Below are positions 5,819 to 8,710 of a stretch of DNA of 8,710 bases, in pieces. Below the pieces are notes generated by a model. That model was not told the origin of the DNA and searched no databases. It saw only the letters and a list, made by a program, of their open reading frames with translations. The stretch's first letter is position 1, and each line of letters begins with the position of its first letter. Source of the stretch: an uncultured Oscillospiraceae bacterium (lineage in GTDB: Bacteria; Bacillota; Clostridia; Oscillospirales; Ruminococcaceae); assembly GCA_934408835.1 (NCBI GenBank), contig CAKRVU010000038.1, positions 1-8,710 of the forward strand. The letters run 5' to 3'. The translations under genes and the position numbers were made by a program.

Positions 5819-6796
5819 ATGAAAAGGATCATCTCTCTTTTGCTCTGCTGCGCTTTTGCTCTGATAACAACCGGATGTGATACAGCCTCGTCCGCCTTTG
5901 AGATTACCGTCGTATTGGACTGGCTGCCCAACACCAACCACACTGGAATTTATGTTGCGCAGGAGCTGGGCTATTTCGCAGAGGAAGGACTGACAGTTAC
6001 AATACAGTCGCCTCCGGAAGATGGCGCTACCCCGCTTGTCGCAGCCGGCACAGCCGATTTCGGTATTGACGCGCAGGACGCTCTAGCCTCTGCTTTTGCC
6101 AGAGAAGACCCCCTTCCGGTAACCGCAGTGGCAGCTCTTGAACAGCATAATACCTCCGGGCTGCTTTCACCGACAAGCTGCGATATCACCCGCCCAGCTG
6201 ATCTTTGCGACCACCGCTATGCCTATTCGGGGCGCCCAACGGAAGAAGAAATTTTAAAAAGTCTGGTCGAAGAGGACGGCGGCGATTTTTCGCAAGTGGA
6301 ACAAATCCCGTCCACTGTAACTGACATCAGCAACGCCTTCGCGCCCGGCGGCGTCGACTGTATCTGGGTCTTCTATGGCTGGGACGGAATCGCAGCGCAA
6401 CAGATGGGAATCAATTGTAACTATCTTCCCATTCGTGATTACAACCCTGCGTTTGATTATTATACTCCCGTTCTGATTGCGAACAACGCGTTTTTAGAGC
6501 AGCACCCCGAGGAAACCAAGCGCTTTTTGAGCGCCTGTCAGCGCGGATACCAGTATGCGGCTGTGTACCCTGAGGAAGCGGCGGCCATTTTGCAGAAGGC
6601 CACGCCTGAAACCGACAGTACACTACTGCTGGAAAGTCAAAGATACATGTCCGCCCAATATCAGGAGGATTCCATCCCGTGGGGTTATATGGATCCGGAT
6701 CGCTGGAACGCCTTTTATCAGTGGCTGTGGGAAAACCAGGTCATCGACTATCCGATTCCAGAACACTTTGGGATGACAAACGGGTATCTGCCATGA
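5819..6796 (+). CDS. thiY: Thiamin precursor-binding lipoprotein (ThiY-like, NMT1/THI5 family)
   Basis: A 325-aa extracellular solute-binding protein. The signal peptide MKRIISLLLCCAFALITTGC has a lipobox-like end with Cys20 as the lipid site. The mature part starts with VVLDWLPNTNHTGIYVAQEL, the hallmark of the NMT1/THI5-like family, and continues with GYFAEEGLTVTI and GTADFGIDAQDAL, typical of this fold. ThiY proteins bind formylaminopyrimidine, a breakdown product of thiamin, for salvage into the HMP pyrimidine; that or a close pyrimidine is the likely ligand. The ATG at 5819 has AAAGGA at 5804-5809. It lies 4 bases after the permease and overlaps the ATPase gene by ATGA. The TPP riboswitch upstream supports the role. 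No tenA or other salvage enzyme gene is in the window. Confidence 0.92.
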   Translation: MKRIISLLLCCAFALITTGCDTASSAFEITVVLDWLPNTNHTGIYVAQELGYFAEEGLTVTIQSPPEDGATPLVAAGTADFGIDAQDALASAFAREDPLPVTAVAALEQHNTSGLLSPTSCDITRPADLCDHRYAYSGRPTEEEILKSLVEEDGGDFSQVEQIPSTVTDISNAFAPGGVDCIWVFYGWDGIAAQQMGINCNYLPIRDYNPAFDYYTPVLIANNAFLEQHPEETKRFLSACQRGYQYAAVYPEEAAAILQKATPETDSTLLLESQRYMSAQYQEDSIPWGYMDPDRWNAFYQWLWENQVIDYPIPEHFGMTNGYLP

Positions 6797-7539
6797 ACAA
6801 AGAACATCAATCTGTCCTGCAAATTAAAAACATTTCCAAATCGTTTGCCGATCAAAGCGTTTTAAAGGGAATCAGCTTTGACTTGCAACCGGGTGAAACC
6901 ATCGGGATTTTGGGAAAGAGCGGAGCAGGTAAAAGCACCCTTTTCCACATTGTGGCCGGACTGACGCTTCCCGACGACGGCGAAATCATTCTGCACGGAC
7001 AATCGGTTACCGGACGCCCGGGAAAGATTCATTATATGCTGCAAAAGGATTTGCTCCTCCCTTTTTATAAAATCATTGATAACGTCTCCCTTCCTCTGCG
7101 AATTGCCGGAGTATCCAAACAGAAGGCGCATAAAATGGTGCAGCCACTTTTTGAGTCGTTCGGACTGTCCGGAACGGAGAATTTTTATCCGTCTCAGCTT
7201 TCCGGCGGAATGCGACAGCGCGCCTCTTTGCTGCGGACTTATGTCAACTCCAACGGCGTGTTTTTATTCGATGAACCTTTTTCCGCTTTAGACGCAATTA
7301 CCAGACGGTCGCTGCAGCAATGGTATTGTTCTATTGCCCGAGAAATGAAGTTTTCCACCCTGTTAATTACACATGATATTGACGAAGCCCTTTTTCTTTG
7401 CGATCGTATTTTGATTTTGGAAAACGGGACACTTACCGCCCGCATTCCATTGCCGGAGCACACTTCTGATTTTTTGTTTTCGCCTCAATATCTGCAATAT
7501 AAAAAGGAAATCTTAGAAAGATTGCAGACGTCAAGGTAA
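6793..7539 (+). CDS. thiZ: ABC importer ATPase (ThiZ-like)
   Basis: A 248-aa ATP-binding subunit that powers the importer from the cytoplasmic side. All parts of the ABC fold are present: Walker A GKSGAGKST (residues 41-49, Lys47), Q-loop Gln84 in MLQKDLLLPF, signature LSGGMRQR (136-143), Walker B VFLFDEP with Glu161, D-loop ALD, and switch His194 in LITHD. The frame is open further upstream, but the start at 6793 is preferred because its ATG overlaps the stop of the binding protein gene (ATGA), the usual coupled arrangement, and gives a normal N-terminus; the ribosome site is weak, which fits coupling. It is close to the SsuB/TauB/ThiZ group; ThiZ is chosen from context. It is the last gene before a strong terminator. 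Confidence 0.9.
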   Translation: MNKEHQSVLQIKNISKSFADQSVLKGISFDLQPGETIGILGKSGAGKSTLFHIVAGLTLPDDGEIILHGQSVTGRPGKIHYMLQKDLLLPFYKIIDNVSLPLRIAGVSKQKAHKMVQPLFESFGLSGTENFYPSQLSGGMRQRASLLRTYVNSNGVFLFDEPFSALDAITRRSLQQWYCSIAREMKFSTLLITHDIDEALFLCDRILILENGTLTARIPLPEHTSDFLFSPQYLQYKKEILERLQTSR

Positions 7540-7597
7540 AAGCGTTTTTTCGCGTCTCACAAAATGGTTGGGAACGCTTCTGTTTTGATAACGGTTT

Positions 7598-7638
7598 AAA
7601 AAAGCCGGGCTGCGCAATAAAGGCGTCCCGGCTTTTTT
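7598..7638. terminator. Strong terminator at the end of the thi operon, probably bidirectional
   Basis: A perfect 12-bp stem pairs AAAAAAGCCGGG (7598-7609) with CCCGGCTTTTTT (7627-7638). The T6 on one side and A6 on the other make it work in both directions. It lies 58 bases past the ATPase stop and 114 bases past the stop of the opposing membrane protein gene. Confidence 0.9.
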
Positions 7639-7639
7639 C

Positions 7640-7752
7640 TTGAACTATTATTTTCTGTTTGCGCTGTGTACACCAGCTTGAGTCCAAGCCCTAGCTGTTT
7701 TATAGATGTAGCGTATCAGCGTTCTGTTCCGTTTATGTAGTAGTCTCAATCG
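7640..7752. other. Intergenic spacer between convergent units, nothing definite
   Basis: Short inverted repeats occur (CAGCT/AGCTG near 7673-7700 and GTGTACAC near 7667), but no stable terminator, promoter or ORF with a ribosome site was found. Confidence 0.4.
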
Positions 7753-8274
7753 TCAGCACAGCAGTGAAGAAAGAAGATGGGAAGAAATCGGCAGAGAGGA
7801 TACGCTTCCGTGAGGCAGTACGATGAGAGAATAAAGGCAGAAAAAGACAACGGCAGCCAAGCACAAAAGCGCGAGCGCCAGAATGGCTGCGATTGTCAAA
7901 AATTTCTGAGTGGGATAATAACGTCGTGCGGACAATGCCAAAACAGCGACAACCAGACTCAACAAAACGGCAGGGATGCCGATTGCCAATGATATCACGT
8001 CAAAAGGATGCGCCAAAAGGGGGTTCGATTTCCAATAAACCAACGCCAAAACGAGGTTGGAAATCAGAAGATAGAAAGAGGGAACCCACCGAATTCTACC
8101 GATCATCCAGCAGCCGGCCCCCGAAAGAGCCAGAAAGGGAACTCCGACGATCAAGGATATTACAATAGACGCTCCGTCCGGATTGCCCAACAGAGTCAAA
8201 AAGTACAGCAATAAAATAACAAGATGGAATCCGCAGGCAAGATATCCAATTGCGATGACAGATCGATTTTTCAT
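7753..8274 (-). CDS. Multi-pass membrane protein of unknown function (173 aa)
   Basis: Five hydrophobic helices are visible, at about residues 5-29, 36-60, 66-84, 93-115 and 124-151, joined by short loops with a few basic residues (GRIRW, SARRYYPTQK). It starts MKNRSVIAIGYLACG and ends in a Ser/Leu-rich tail. I recognise no family or catalytic motif. AGGAG at 8281-8285 lies 6 bases before the ATG at 8274 and overlaps the stop codon of the upstream phospholipase C-like gene, so translation is probably coupled. It may assist or retain the upstream gene product, but this is only inferred from the arrangement. The downstream bidirectional terminator probably ends the transcript. Confidence 0.78.
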   Translation of the reverse strand: MKNRSVIAIGYLACGFHLVILLLYFLTLLGNPDGASIVISLIVGVPFLALSGAGCWMIGRIRWVPSFYLLISNLVLALVYWKSNPLLAHPFDVISLAIGIPAVLLSLVVAVLALSARRYYPTQKFLTIAAILALALLCLAAVVFFCLYSLIVLPHGSVSSLPISSHLLSSLLC

Positions 8275-8283
8275 ATAAAGCTC

Positions 8284-8710
8284 CTATGTTGAAATGGTAT
8301 GATGTATGCTGCGGCGAATCGGCACGGCGCTGTTTTGCTGTATCTGCGCCAGAAGACGGGAAGTCAGTTTCACACAAGCTTCCAGCGAATATTGAATATC
8401 GCAGGCAACAGAGGTCTGTTGACAAAGGTAATCCCGGTAATGCCCTTCCAAAAGCAGCAACGCGCCTTTATCCGGCTGGTTTTGGCGCAAGCGGTCTGAA
8501 TCCATCCATTGCTCGCACAAATTGCGATGTTCCTTTAAAAAACGATTTAATTTCGACTCATAACGAATATGCTCCGTTATCCCCCCGTTAAAAGAAGGAG
8601 AATGTGCATAGCAGAAAAAGTCACACAAAAAATGGCAAATAACGCCCAAACGGTCTGCAATGAAAACAAGCTCGCATTTTTCCCATCTACAACGAGAGAT
8701 TTCATTAACC
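8284..8710 (-). CDS. Zinc-dependent phospholipase C family protein, N-terminus beyond the window
   Basis: The frame is open from the window edge (first full codon at 8709) to TAG at 8286-8284, giving about 141 visible residues; the TTG at 8649 is internal. The segment RLGVICHFLCDFFCYAHSPS, followed by FNGGITEHIRYESKLNRFL, matches the zinc-dependent phospholipase C/S1-P1 nuclease-like family, in which the His-x3-Asp and following His are metal ligands. Clostridia carry many small cytoplasmic-looking members with unproved activity, so hydrolysis of phospholipid is not certain. The C-terminal part is helical and ends RRSIHHTIST. Its stop codon lies in the ribosome binding site of the downstream membrane protein gene, so the two form an operon. 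The start and any signal peptide cannot be seen. Confidence 0.75.
   Translation of the reverse strand, partial: VNEISRCRWEKCELVFIADRLGVICHFLCDFFCYAHSPSFNGGITEHIRYESKLNRFLKEHRNLCEQWMDSDRLRQNQPDKGALLLLEGHYRDYLCQQTSVACDIQYSLEACVKLTSRLLAQIQQNSAVPIRRSIHHTIST

Noticed and set aside
6679..6792. Upstream extension of the ATPase ORF
   Set aside because: It overlaps the binding protein gene by over 100 bases; the ATGA overlap start gives a normal ABC N-terminus.
1..8710. CRISPR array, tRNA, rRNA, insertion sequence or prophage
   Set aside because: No regularly spaced repeats, cloverleaf pattern, transposase, integrase or terminal inverted repeats were seen.

Overview
The window looks like ordinary chromosomal DNA from a low-to-mid GC Gram-positive bacterium, most likely a gut-type Clostridia (Oscillospiraceae/Ruminococcaceae-like). 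The grounds are strong AGGAGG-type ribosome binding sites, TTG start codons, a TPP riboswitch with a transcription-terminator platform, lipoproteins with Gram-positive style signal peptides, and a surface serine hydrolase with a C-terminal wall/membrane anchor. No phage, IS, CRISPR, tRNA or rRNA signal was seen. The species cannot be named from sequence alone.

Layout. (1) 1-1428 (+): 3' part of a secreted beta-lactamase-fold serine hydrolase (PBP4B/EstB-like) with a Pro-rich stalk and a C-terminal anchor, ending at a perfect 13-bp hairpin (1485-1525). (2) 3941-1664 (-): a convergent cluster with a promoter (3913-3941), a 59-aa single-pass membrane protein, an overlapping 42-aa candidate ORF, alanine racemase (alr, TTG start) and a cytidylate-kinase-like protein. 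(3) 4753-4014 (-): a monocistronic unit for a 170-aa lipoprotein of unknown function, with its own promoter and terminator. (4) 4827-7638 (+): a divergent promoter, TPP riboswitch aptamer, antiterminator/terminator platform, then permease (thiX-like), substrate-binding lipoprotein (thiY-like), ATPase (thiZ-like) and a strong terminator. (5) 8710-7753 (-): a partial zinc-dependent phospholipase C family protein, whose stop codon lies inside the ribosome binding site of a five-helix membrane protein of unknown function.

How the genes work together. The best-supported system is a TPP-repressed ABC importer for a thiamin pyrimidine precursor. High TPP should fold the aptamer and favour the terminator at 4981-5023; low TPP should let the importer be made. 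The three genes are packed tightly (4-nt gap, then an ATGA overlap). Alr supplies D-alanine for the cell wall. The first gene belongs to a family that acts on wall peptides or esters, but nothing links the two beyond proximity.

I found no clear previously undescribed system. The items most worth a second look are the small-ORF pair upstream of alr (with an in-frame TAG and a further open stretch), the degenerate SPSTS sorting-like signal on the serine hydrolase, the unknown lipoprotein divergent from the thiamin importer, and the mapped riboswitch expression platform.
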